Positions 1-7,277 of a stretch of 17,161 nt of DNA are shown piece after piece (the first letter of the stretch is position 1; every line of letters starts with the position of its first letter). Origin of the DNA: an uncultured Burkholderiaceae bacterium (lineage in GTDB: Bacteria; Pseudomonadota; Gammaproteobacteria; Burkholderiales; Burkholderiaceae). Location of the stretch: positions 1 through 17,161 of the forward strand of contig CALMCK010000115.1 in the NCBI GenBank assembly GCA_937862845.1, in the 5' to 3' direction. The notes under the pieces were generated by a model. That model was not told the origin of the DNA, did no database searches, and saw nothing but the letters and a program-made list of their open reading frames with translations. The position numbers were made by a program, and so were the translations under genes.

Positions 1-1
1 T

Positions 2-1312
2 ATCGGTTTTACCAATGGCATTGCAGTGCTGATTGGCTTGTCGCAAATCAAAGAGTTTTTTGGCTTGCGCATCGACGGTAAAACGCCTGCCGAGTTTTTC
101 TCACTGATTCAAACCCTCTGGCACGCTTTGCCCAGCTGGAACCATCAAGCCATGTTGCTCGCATTGATGTCGCTGTTTATCATTATCGCTTGGCAACACC
201 GCAGCATCAACGCACTCGCAACGCCGAATACTTCTCGCACCACGCGCATCCGCGCCGCGATTCCAGGTTCAATCATCGCTTTGGTTTTAGCCACAGTTTT
301 AGTGCCCATATTAGGCTTGCAGGTCGAGACCATCGGCTCGCGCTTTGGCGGCATTCCGCAAGATTTGCCCTCGTTCACCATCCCACTGCCCAAAGACGAA
401 AACGGCGTCATGAGCGCGCTACTGACGTGGGAATCAATCAAGGGCTTGGTCGCGCCCGCCATGACACTTGCGATTTTAGGCGCGATAGAATCATTGCTGT
501 GCGCCCGCGTCGCGGACAACATGATACGGGACAAACACGACTCAAACCAAGAGCTGCTCGCGCAAGGTTTTGCCAATATGGTCGTGCCTTTTTTTGGCGG
601 GATGCCCGCGACGGGTACGATTGCTCGCACCGTCACCAACATCAAAAATGGTTCGACCAGCCCTGTCTCTGGCATGGTGCACGCCATCGCTTTGCTGGTG
701 GTGGTTTTAATCGCCGCGCCACTTGCGCAGTACATTCCGCTGGCCGCCTTGTCTGCCATCTTGATGTTTGTCGCGTGGAATATGGGTGAGTGGCATGAAT
801 TCGTTCGCCTCAAAAACTACCGCATGCCTTATCGCATCACATTGCTGTCCGTGTTTTTATTAACCGTGATTGTTGATTTGACCGCCGCGATTGAAGTCGG
901 CGTGCTGATCGCCTGCTTTACATTCATCTATCGTATATCGAGTTTATCGACCGCACAAAAAATCGATTTACCCGAACAATGGGGCGAGACCGCAGACGGC
1001 GTGGATGCGTATCGACTGTTGGGCGCATTGTTTTTTGGCACAGTCAAATCCATCGAAACCATGCAAACGAGCATCCCTAAACGCGCGCTGGTTCTCGATT
1101 TTAGCGGCATCATTTATATCGACTCATCGGGCGCAGAGTTGTTAGAAGAACTGCTTGAAACCTACCACGGCGAGCACATCCCAGTTTATATCTGCGGCCT
1201 AAATGCTCAGCCCGCAGAGTTGCTCGCACGTGTCGGCTTCATCAAACACCTTGGCGCAAATCACATCGCCGACAGTCTGAACGACATACCTGCGTTATTA
1301 CAAAAGGTTTGA
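2..1312 (+). CDS. SulP family inorganic anion transporter with C-terminal STAS domain (5' truncated by window edge)
   Basis: Membrane transporter of the SulP (SLC26) family; members move sulfate, bicarbonate or other small anions, often with H+ or Na+. The frame is open to base 2 and already reads the family motif GFTNGIAVLIGLSQIKEFFG there, so the true start and the first transmembrane helices lie outside the window; the GTG at base 26 is not a real start. About 436 residues are visible: several hydrophobic helices separated by short loops, a conserved central stretch GGMPATGTIARTVTNIKNG, and then a soluble STAS domain over roughly the last 120 residues with the segment DFSGIIYIDSSGAELLEELL. 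The substrate cannot be assigned from sequence alone. The gene converges on the minus-strand genes that follow, and I see no clear terminator in the 83 bases between them. Family assignment is firm. Confidence 0.93.
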   Translation: MGFTNGIAVLIGLSQIKEFFGLRIDGKTPAEFFSLIQTLWHALPSWNHQAMLLALMSLFIIIAWQHRSINALATPNTSRTTRIRAAIPGSIIALVLATVLVPILGLQVETIGSRFGGIPQDLPSFTIPLPKDENGVMSALLTWESIKGLVAPAMTLAILGAIESLLCARVADNMIRDKHDSNQELLAQGFANMVVPFFGGMPATGTIARTVTNIKNGSTSPVSGMVHAIALLVVVLIAAPLAQYIPLAALSAILMFVAWNMGEWHEFVRLKNYRMPYRITLLSVFLLTVIVDLTAAIEVGVLIACFTFIYRISSLSTAQKIDLPEQWGETADGVDAYRLLGALFFGTVKSIETMQTSIPKRALVLDFSGIIYIDSSGAELLEELLETYHGEHIPVYICGLNAQPAELLARVGFIKHLGANHIADSLNDIPALLQKV

Positions 1313-1395
1313 TTGACACTGTCATTTAACCGACACAAACCCAATCTTCGTGTGTGAGGCAAGGCAAGGGGTCTTTCTGTGCGCTGGTGTTTTGT

Positions 1396-1751
1396 TCATA
1401 CAATCTCAACACTGACCCGATTGATGCGTGGATAAAAATAGGTTTTCTTTTGCTCGTGAGGGTTAGCAGACCCATTCTTTACTTCAAAACCAACATCGGT
1501 TGACATCAAATACGCCAAAGTCAGTGGATTTGCCGTAAATGCTTTCTGTGTGTTTGCATCATTGGCAAAAGCGACTAAAAAAGGATTGAAATCTTGAGAA
1601 GGGCAAGCAACTTTAGAAGCAGTGGCAATGACCGCGCCATCAGGCAATGATGCTCCACCAACGACAGGCGTTGACTGACATACAGCAAGCACGAGGGCTA
1701 AGCCAACAAGCACCCTTTGACACGAGTGGTTTTTTTAAATTTATTGTTCAT
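1396..1751 (-). CDS. Small exported protein of unknown function, frameshifted at an A7 tract near its start
   Basis: I do not recognise this family. As sequenced, the ATG at 1751 opens a frame (MNNKFKKTTRVKGCLLA) that stops after 17 codons, while the rest of the protein lies in another frame, open from a GTG at 1713 to the stop at 1396 (105 residues). Adding one A to the run of seven A (minus strand, 1730-1736) joins them into a 118-residue protein beginning MNNKFKKNHSCQRVLVGLAL: basic N-terminus followed by a hydrophobic core, as in an export signal. A cysteine follows in LALVLAVCQ, but the valine just before it is unusual for a lipobox, so lipoprotein status is uncertain. The mature part contains FNPFLVAFANDANTQKAFTA and ends YPRINRVSVEIV. 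The ATG is one base past the stop of the upstream DUF4189 gene, so the two are probably co-transcribed. Alternatives are a shorter protein from GTG 1713, a decayed gene, or a sequencing error in the homopolymer. Confidence 0.6.
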
Positions 1752-1752
1752 A

Positions 1753-2290
1753 TTATCGTCCATTGATATCACCTGCTAAGGAGCATTCAGACATCACGAT
1801 TTGGCAGTTTGGCATTCCTGTTTCATAACAAGCGTTTAATGCATTGCGTTCAGCATCTTGAGGGTTTAAAGCACTTTTATTCGTGAACCACCCCTTTTTA
1901 TTTGTATTACCAAAGGCAGCCGCTGAACATGAGTTGGAGTACCAGTTAATAATTTTACACCCTCGTGTACCACAATCCGCCAACGCGGCTTGCTTGCTTG
2001 CTTGCTTGCTTGCTTGAATAACCATAAGTATTGGTTTTACCATCCCATGCCACAGCCCCATAACTGGTGGGCAGATGAATCACTGTCGGCGGGACGTAGC
2101 CGCCTGAGCGGCCACCGCCGCCACCGCCTGCTTGGGGTGGGCTGCCGTTTGAGCACAGTCCAGCCATTGGCCCACCTGAGAATGGTATGCCGCCATCACT
2201 GCAAGACGCCTGTGCCCAAGCGGCATTCCCAACTAAAACCCCAGCTGCGAGCAGCGCGGCTTTAATCCAATGTTTATTCATGTGTTTCAT
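1753..2290 (-). CDS. DUF4189-family exported protein, out of frame at an AAGC tetranucleotide repeat
   Basis: Secreted or periplasmic protein of the DUF4189 type; the family's function is not established. The start at 2290 (MKHMNKHWIKAALLAAGVLV) follows a clear GGAGAGG ribosome site, and residues 1-26 form a signal peptide with likely cleavage after AWA. A glycine-rich linker (about residues 53-64) precedes the domain, which opens with GAVAWDGKTNTYGYSS. The frame then enters seven copies of AAGC and, as sequenced, runs into a stop at 1955 (111 residues). The rest of the domain, from ALADCGTRGCKIINW to the stop at 1753, is in another frame. Removing one repeat unit (six copies) or adding two (nine) restores a 177-residue protein with six cysteines in the domain (C105, C110, C120, C153, C161, C168) and the expected GWFTNKSALNPQDAERNALN core. 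Nothing else in the gene is broken, which fits a phase-variable OFF state better than old decay. Confidence 0.75.
1988..2015 (-). repeat. Tetranucleotide tandem repeat (AAGC)x7 inside the DUF4189 coding region
   Basis: Seven perfect copies of GCTT on the plus strand (AAGC on the coding strand), followed by one more G. It encodes the repeating residues SKQA. In-frame joining of the two halves of the gene needs a copy number divisible by three; seven is one unit too many. Tetranucleotide repeats of this type inside coding regions are a known basis of slipped-strand phase variation in Haemophilus and Neisseria. That it works this way here is inference. Confidence 0.9.
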
Positions 2291-2306
2291 ATTAACCTCT
2301 CCGTGT

Positions 2307-2357
2307 GGGGTGTTGTGACCCCTGTCTAATGCTGTTGACATCGGTCTGGTTGACCGA
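2307..2357. promoter_or_regulatory. Two short inverted repeats upstream of the DUF4189 gene
   Basis: The 139-base gap between hemY and the DUF4189 gene holds two hairpin-capable repeats: GGGGT / ACCCC (2307-2311 and 2318-2322, 6-base loop) and TCGGTC / GACCGA (2341-2346 and 2352-2357, 5-base loop). They could be protein-binding dyads or a leader structure. Neither is followed by a T tract on either strand, so they are poor intrinsic terminators. I could not pick a convincing -35/-10 pair here. Confidence 0.3.
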
Positions 2358-2429
2358 GTTGTTTGTGGCGACTGGTGCCGTGGGCGCTGCCCGCTGGCGG
2401 TGCGCGCTATCTTTTTTAAATTAGCCGCT

Positions 2430-3635
2430 TCACAGCACCGCGAGTGCAGCTGCTTTTCTGTCTTCTTCATTCGCATGCGTGTCGTCTTCGAGCGCTCGGT
2501 AGGTGAGTGCGAGGCCGTGGTGGGCGATGACGCTCGGTGCGATGGCGAGGCTCTCTTGAAACCTGACTTTCGCGCGGCCCCAGATGGTGGCGCGGTAGCA
2601 CAGTTGGCCTGCGGCACAGTAGAGTGCGGCGTCTGGTTGATTGTCGGCGGTGCGTTGTTGTTCCCATGCGTCGAGCATTTTGAGCTGGGCGGTGAGGCTG
2701 TCGTCGTCGGCGGCTTGCACGTAGTTTTGCAACAAGACTGGCCGCCATGTGTGGCGCATGCCTTCTTCGATGACGCGGCGCGCTTGCCCTTTGGCGTTAA
2801 GGGCTGTGAGTGCTTGGGTGTATGCCTGCATCAGTGCGTCGTCGGCGCGGACACCGTCGGGCATGTCTTTATACAGTGAGGATAAATATGCGGCGGTGCT
2901 GCTCTCATCTTGGATGAGGCCGACGATGGCGTCGCTGTGCCATTTGTTTTTGGTGGCGATGGGCGCTTGCCATTTTTTGTCCAATGCGATTTGCAGGACT
3001 TCATGCCAGTGGCCTGCGCCTGCATGCGATTGAACCAATAAGTCGCGGTAGCGCAGGCTGTGTTTGCGCAGCTGGTGCGAGACGCCGTCCAAATGCCCCA
3101 GTGCTGCGGATGCGTCGCCTGCGGCGAGTGCCATGTCGGCGTGCAGCATGGCTTGTGCGTCGTCAAACTCTGCTGCGTCGGGCAGGCCGTCGAGTTGGTT
3201 GAGCCAGCTGGTGGCTTGGTCGGGTTTGTCCTGTGCGTGGGCGCTTTCGGCACCGAGCAGTGCGGCCAGTCCTGCGGCGTTCGGGTGTTTGGCTGCGATT
3301 TTGACGGCTTTATCGGCGTGCGTCCAGCGGCCTTCGTGCAGGGCCAATGTGGCGGTTTGTAAGGCGGCGAGTGAGCGGTTTTCGCGAGACTGCTCGCGCC
3401 AGTTGCTCCAGCGCGATGGGATGCCTGTCAACATGCCGATGATGCGCCAAAAGACAATCAATGCGGCGACCAAGGCGATGAGCAACAGCGCAAAGACGGA
3501 AAGCGTCATCTTGGCTTCTGTGTTGGCCGCTGTGAATACGGCAGTGCCCGGAAAGTAACGTGCGCTGGCGGCGAAGCCGAGTGCGATGGCGGCGAGCAGG
3601 AGTATCCAAAAAATATTTTTAAATGTTCGCATCAT
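2430..3635 (-). CDS. hemY: HemY-type TPR membrane protein of the heme biosynthesis cluster
   Basis: Inner-membrane protein encoded with porphyrin genes in beta- and gammaproteobacteria; it is not the protoporphyrinogen oxidase that carries the same symbol in Bacillus. The 401-residue product has two N-terminal hydrophobic helices (about residues 8-25 and 44-68, the second TLSVFALLLIALVAALIVFW). A HemY_N-like region follows (RSLAALQTATLALHEGRWTHADKAV) and then helical, TPR-like repeats to the C-terminus, including the late segment FQESLAIAPSVIAHHGLALT. The length is normal for the family. The start overlaps the hemX stop in an ATGA arrangement (3632-3635), implying translational coupling; a second ATG directly follows, so the start may be M1 or M2. 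Its exact biochemical role is unknown; proposals link it to late steps or organisation of heme synthesis. It is the last gene of the hem run; 139 bases separate it from the DUF4189 gene. Confidence 0.92.
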   Translation of the reverse strand: MMRTFKNIFWILLLAAIALGFAASARYFPGTAVFTAANTEAKMTLSVFALLLIALVAALIVFWRIIGMLTGIPSRWSNWREQSRENRSLAALQTATLALHEGRWTHADKAVKIAAKHPNAAGLAALLGAESAHAQDKPDQATSWLNQLDGLPDAAEFDDAQAMLHADMALAAGDASAALGHLDGVSHQLRKHSLRYRDLLVQSHAGAGHWHEVLQIALDKKWQAPIATKNKWHSDAIVGLIQDESSTAAYLSSLYKDMPDGVRADDALMQAYTQALTALNAKGQARRVIEEGMRHTWRPVLLQNYVQAADDDSLTAQLKMLDAWEQQRTADNQPDAALYCAAGQLCYRATIWGRAKVRFQESLAIAPSVIAHHGLALTYRALEDDTHANEEDRKAAALAVL

Positions 3636-4834
3636 GCACCGCCTTTTTCAGCTGGATTGACGGGTGTGGCGGGTGTGGCGGCGGCTTTTTGTGCGGCGGC
3701 CGCTGCGGCGGCGCTGACACTGGCGCGGGTCTGCTGCAGGGCGATGTTGACAATGCTTAAATCAGGGGCGGTGGGCCAGGCGCTTTGCTCCATGAGCGGC
3801 TTGAGTCCTGCCAGTGCATTTTGGCTGCTGGCATCTCCCCATTGCTTGACCAGTGCGTCGGCTGCTTTGGCGTGGTTTTGTGCGTCGAGCCATTGGCCGT
3901 TGCGGGCGGACCACTGCGCGAGCATGAGGTGGGCGCTGATGCTTTGCTTAATCAGTGCGGCACTGGACTGGTCCAGAACAGCCACTGGGCGGGTTTCTTC
4001 AATTTTTTTAACCACAATCACGTCTTTCAGACTCGCGACGATGCGCGCCCAAATGCCTTCGGGTGCGGCTTGCTCTGCGGCGGCCGCTTCAGCCACGACG
4101 GGTGCGCTGGTGCGCAGGGTGACTTGTTCGGCGGCACTGCTCGCTTGCTGCAATGCGCTCAGGTGGTTTTGTGGTTGTGAGACTTGCCATGTCTGCGCGC
4201 TCAATTCGGCTTGCGCCAAGGCGGCGAGTGCGGGTGCGAAATTGGCATCGTTGGTGGCTTGCAGTTGTGCTTTCAAACTTTGAATGCGTTGCACCAGTTG
4301 TTCGCCATCCCAGCGTTGTGAGAAATCATTTTGTGCGGCTTGCCATTGCCATTGTGCGTCCATGGCGGTGAGCAGTGAGTTGGCGGCGGCGCCATTGATG
4401 GACAGGACAATCGGGGGGTTCACCGAGCTGCTGGTCGCTGTGACTGGGGCATTCGCCACAGGCGCTGTCGTGGCATCCACCACAGGTGTCGATGCGGCTG
4501 CGCTGCCCTCTGCTGCTGCCGTCGGCGGCACGGGGGTTGTGGTGGTCGGTGCGGTGACAGGTGGCGCATCCACTGTGGTTGGGGTATTCGCAACAGGTGC
4601 GGCGGTGGTCGCTGGTGCGGTGGTCGCGGTGTCTGCTGCGCTGGTCGGCGTGCTGTCTTTGCCCAGCATTGATTTCACCGAGTCGGGCAAATAACCATCG
4701 AGTGCACCTTGCTCATAAGCGACATAGCCTGCGCCGCCGAGCGTGCCGAGCACCACAAGGTACATGAGGCTGCGTTTAAAGCTTGAGCGTTTTTTGGGTG
4801 TTGTTGTGCTGGGCGTGTCGTTGTTTTGTTCCAT
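3632..4834 (-). CDS. hemX: HemX-like membrane-anchored protein of the heme biosynthesis cluster
   Basis: Accessory protein encoded between hemD and hemY. I chose the ATG at 4834 (MEQNNDTPSTTTPKKRSS) because it precedes a standard cytoplasmic tail and a single transmembrane helix (about residues 22-41, LMYLVVLGTLGGAGYVAYEQ). The longer open frame back to 4942 would overlap the end of hemD and has no family-like sequence. After the helix come a Thr/Pro/Ala-rich linker (roughly residues 55-130), then the HemX domain with helical segments such as ANSLLTAMDAQWQWQAAQND and RIVASLKDVIVVKKIEETRP, then an alanine-rich tail ending PVNPAEKGGA. The 400-residue product is often labelled uroporphyrinogen-III C-methyltransferase in databases, but I see no SAM-binding methyltransferase domain, so that activity should not be assumed. 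Its stop overlaps the hemY start. Confidence 0.9.
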   Translation of the reverse strand: MEQNNDTPSTTTPKKRSSFKRSLMYLVVLGTLGGAGYVAYEQGALDGYLPDSVKSMLGKDSTPTSAADTATTAPATTAAPVANTPTTVDAPPVTAPTTTTPVPPTAAAEGSAAASTPVVDATTAPVANAPVTATSSSVNPPIVLSINGAAANSLLTAMDAQWQWQAAQNDFSQRWDGEQLVQRIQSLKAQLQATNDANFAPALAALAQAELSAQTWQVSQPQNHLSALQQASSAAEQVTLRTSAPVVAEAAAAEQAAPEGIWARIVASLKDVIVVKKIEETRPVAVLDQSSAALIKQSISAHLMLAQWSARNGQWLDAQNHAKAADALVKQWGDASSQNALAGLKPLMEQSAWPTAPDLSIVNIALQQTRASVSAAAAAAAQKAAATPATPVNPAEKGGA

Positions 4835-4919
4835 GATGCGAGCCTTTTTATGTCGATTAGAAATGTCATTGTAAAACAAATTGGCAAGGCACACGGGAAA
4901 ACAGCCCTTCGGCTGGCAG

Positions 4920-5678
4920 CTAATCCGAGCTCGCCAATTCAATCAAAGCCTGTTCATTGTGTGCCATTGCTGCGACGCGCACTCGGCTAAAACCGAGCGC
5001 ATGCGCCTTTTGCGCGATGCTGTCGTGGTGGGTCAATACAGGTTGTTGTAAAGTCAAGCTGCGCTCAGCTTCGGTCAACTCAGACAGGTTGGCCAACAAG
5101 GCGTGTAAGCCTTCTGTGCTGGCCATCACAATCACCAAACCCTGTGTGAGCGCAACGCGAAAACTGGTTTTTTGGCCAGCCGTCCATACCTGCACTGACC
5201 GCTGATAACAGGGCCAAACATCGACGCTGGCACCTTGGTCGATGAGGTGCTGCGCGAACACATCACGTCCTGTTTGGGCGCGCACGATGAGCACGCGCGA
5301 GCTTGCGTTGATGCGTGGCTGGAGCGTGCGCCACAGGCCTTCGGAGTCTTGTGTGTCGTTGGCCATGGGCTTGAGGCATTCGATGTGCGGCAGATATTGG
5401 TGAACCGCATCAAAGCTGCCCTGTCCGACAACGGCCGCCCACATCGTGGTCGGCCAGCTTAAGTTCAAATCGTGCAAGCGCTCACATGCAAAATGCGCCG
5501 CATACTGACTGACCAACATCACGCCGTCGTAGCGCGGCCACTGTGCGCGCAAATGGGCTTCGAATATCGAATCAATGTGGGCAGTCACTTGCAGCGTTGG
5601 CAAGTGCAGTACAGAGAACCCCGACAAACCCTCGCCAATGTGTGGCGCGGGCCGTGTGAGGACTATCGTGCGCGCCAT
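4920..5678 (-). CDS. hemD: Uroporphyrinogen-III synthase
   Basis: Cytoplasmic enzyme (EC 4.2.1.75) that closes hydroxymethylbilane to uroporphyrinogen III with inversion of ring D, the step after HemC. The 252-residue protein starts MARTIVLTRPAPHIGEGLSG, matching the family's N-terminal strand and LTRP motif. It continues with the alternating alpha/beta pattern of the two-domain HemD fold: SQYAAHFACERL around residue 60, then VLIVRAQTGRDVFAQHLIDQ and VIVMASTEGLHALLANL. This family is poorly conserved, so position matters: its start lies 3 bases after the hemC stop (TAA GCC ATG), and hemX follows with its start 85 bases downstream. Length is normal. Assignment is firm from sequence plus context. 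Confidence 0.92.
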   Translation of the reverse strand: MARTIVLTRPAPHIGEGLSGFSVLHLPTLQVTAHIDSIFEAHLRAQWPRYDGVMLVSQYAAHFACERLHDLNLSWPTTMWAAVVGQGSFDAVHQYLPHIECLKPMANDTQDSEGLWRTLQPRINASSRVLIVRAQTGRDVFAQHLIDQGASVDVWPCYQRSVQVWTAGQKTSFRVALTQGLVIVMASTEGLHALLANLSELTEAERSLTLQQPVLTHHDSIAQKAHALGFSRVRVAAMAHNEQALIELASSD

Positions 5679-5681
5679 GGC

Positions 5682-6611
5682 TTATGCCTCGTAGGTCGCC
5701 AGCGCATCGAGTATCGACTGTGCGCCTTGCGCGAACAAGTCATTGACCACTTGCTCGCCGATGGCCTCTGGCGCATCGATGCGACCCCGTGCTTGCGCGG
5801 CCAAAACCCGTGAGCCGTCAGGCAATGCGAGGCTGGCGCGCAACCAGATTTGGCCGCCATCCATCACCGCATGCGCGGCCAATGGTGTCTGACATGAGCC
5901 ACCAAGTGCGCGTGAGACGGCGCGCTCGGCTTGTGTGCAGGCGGTGGTGTCTGCATCCATAAGCGGCGCGAGCCAGTCGATGAGGTCGCTGCGTGCGCTG
6001 GCTATTTCGATGCCGAGCGCGCCCTGACCTGCGGCGGGCAGTGCGTGCGCCAAATCAAGACAATCCTTAATCCGCTCTCCCAAACCGAGTCGCGTCACTC
6101 CCGCTGCGGCGAGAATGATGGCGTCGTATTCGCCCGCATCGAGTTTGCGCAGGCGTGTGTCGAGGTTACCGCGCAAAGAGTTGATGGTTAAATGCGGCAA
6201 GCGCGCCTTGAGCTGCGCGGCGCGGCGCAGGCTCGATGTGCCGACCACGGCGCCGTCGGGCAGCTCGCTTAAATTGTTGTATTGATTTGAAATAAAAGCA
6301 TCGCGTGCATCCTCGCGTGCCATGACGCAGGCGAGCGAGAAGCCATCGGGCAACACCATCGGCACATCTTTGAGCGAATGCACGGCGATGTCGGCGCGGC
6401 CATCGGCGAGCGCGGCTTCGAGCTCTTTGACAAACAAACCTTTGCCGCCGATTTTTGACAAACTCTGGTCGAGAATCTGGTCGCCCCGCGTGGTCATGCC
6501 GAGCAGCTCAACCGTCACGTCTGAATGCAGACGCTCGAGTTCGGCTTTAACAAAGTTGGCCTGCCAAAGCGCCAGTCGAGATTCGCGCGTGGCGATGGTG
6601 ATTTTTTTCAT
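5682..6611 (-). CDS. hemC: Porphobilinogen deaminase (hydroxymethylbilane synthase)
   Basis: Cytoplasmic enzyme (EC 2.5.1.61) that condenses four porphobilinogen molecules into hydroxymethylbilane. The 309 residues carry the family hallmarks: ITIATRESRLALWQA at the N-terminus (residues 4-18); SKIGGKGLFVKELE (52-65); HSLKDVPMVLP with the catalytic aspartate at D82; SLRGNLDTRLRKLD with the substrate-binding arginines (145-158); and GGSCQTP with C240, the residue that binds the dipyrromethane cofactor. Length and motif spacing match the Escherichia coli enzyme. It is followed by hemD after a 3-base gap and preceded by the glutathione transferase gene, whose stop lies 3 bases before its ATG, so hemC may be translated in coupling with that gene. 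No separate hemC promoter is evident. Confidence 0.98.
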   Translation of the reverse strand: MKKITIATRESRLALWQANFVKAELERLHSDVTVELLGMTTRGDQILDQSLSKIGGKGLFVKELEAALADGRADIAVHSLKDVPMVLPDGFSLACVMAREDARDAFISNQYNNLSELPDGAVVGTSSLRRAAQLKARLPHLTINSLRGNLDTRLRKLDAGEYDAIILAAAGVTRLGLGERIKDCLDLAHALPAAGQGALGIEIASARSDLIDWLAPLMDADTTACTQAERAVSRALGGSCQTPLAAHAVMDGGQIWLRASLALPDGSRVLAAQARGRIDAPEAIGEQVVNDLFAQGAQSILDALATYEA

Positions 6612-6614
6612 GGT

Positions 6615-7259
6615 TTAAATCAATGGTTGGTTTTGTTCTTCGAGCGCTTTGAGCACTGCGGGACGTGTTTGAATCGCAGCAATCATTTTTTTTAAACCGC
6701 TGTACGGCGACAAGTCCAAGCCCAATCGGCTCGCCCAACGGTAGGTGACGTAAATATAAATATCTGCTGCCGAGTATTGATTGTTGGCAATCGCGTCGCG
6801 TTGCAGATACTCGCCATCAACATGGGCCATCAAATCAAGCACCACGTCTGTTGCGATGTCTTTAATCATCTGAAAATCCGTTTCGCTTTTGGTAAACAGC
6901 TGCGGGCGAAACAAGGGGCGAAATGCTGGATGTAAATCCGAGCTGGCAAACGACAACCAACGCAAGGCTTGCGCATGCGCCAACGTGCCGAGCTTCGGAT
7001 ACACCACATCGACTTTGCCTGCGGCTTCACCCAATGCGGCGAGGTATTCCACAATCGCGATGTTTTGCGTGATGACCGTGCCGTCGTCCAAGCGCAAAGC
7101 GGGGACTTTACCGAGCGCGTTGATTTTATCCAAATACTCATAGCGGCCCGCATCGTCTGGGCGTGGTGCAGCGACTGTGTTGATGTCTAAACCGAGCTCA
7201 CGTGCGACGATGTGGGGCACCAGCGAGCAGGCACCAGCGTAATAATAAAGTGTGGTCAT
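6615..7259 (-). CDS. Glutathione S-transferase, beta-class-like
   Basis: Cytoplasmic glutathione transferase of 214 residues. The N-terminal thioredoxin-fold domain begins MTTLYYYAGACSLVPHIVAR, with the cysteine (C11) and surrounding GACSL.PHI motif typical of beta-class bacterial enzymes, which use this cysteine with glutathione. The cis-proline motif GKVPAL is at residues 50-55, and TQNIAIVEYL (64-73) supplies the glutathione-contacting region. The rest is the helical C-terminal domain with the conserved SAADIYIYV segment. Its physiological substrate is not deducible. The gene sits between anbu (18-base gap) and hemC (3-base gap), so it is probably co-transcribed with the heme genes; a tetrapyrrole-related or stress role is possible but only inferred from position. 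Confidence 0.94.
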   Translation of the reverse strand: MTTLYYYAGACSLVPHIVARELGLDINTVAAPRPDDAGRYEYLDKINALGKVPALRLDDGTVITQNIAIVEYLAALGEAAGKVDVVYPKLGTLAHAQALRWLSFASSDLHPAFRPLFRPQLFTKSETDFQMIKDIATDVVLDLMAHVDGEYLQRDAIANNQYSAADIYIYVTYRWASRLGLDLSPYSGLKKMIAAIQTRPAVLKALEEQNQPLI

Positions 7260-7277
7260 GGGATTCCTATTATTAAT

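Noticed and set aside
1990..2265. Plus-strand open frame opposite the DUF4189 gene
   Set aside because: It is the antisense of the repeat and glycine-rich coding region; no start signals or protein-like character.
2430..3635. HemY as protoporphyrinogen oxidase
   Set aside because: The protein has two membrane helices and TPR-like repeats, with no FAD-binding motif; only the gene name is shared with the Bacillus enzyme.
4835..4942. N-terminal extension of HemX to base 4942
   Set aside because: It would overlap the end of hemD and adds no family-like sequence; the ATG at 4834 precedes the normal tail and membrane helix.
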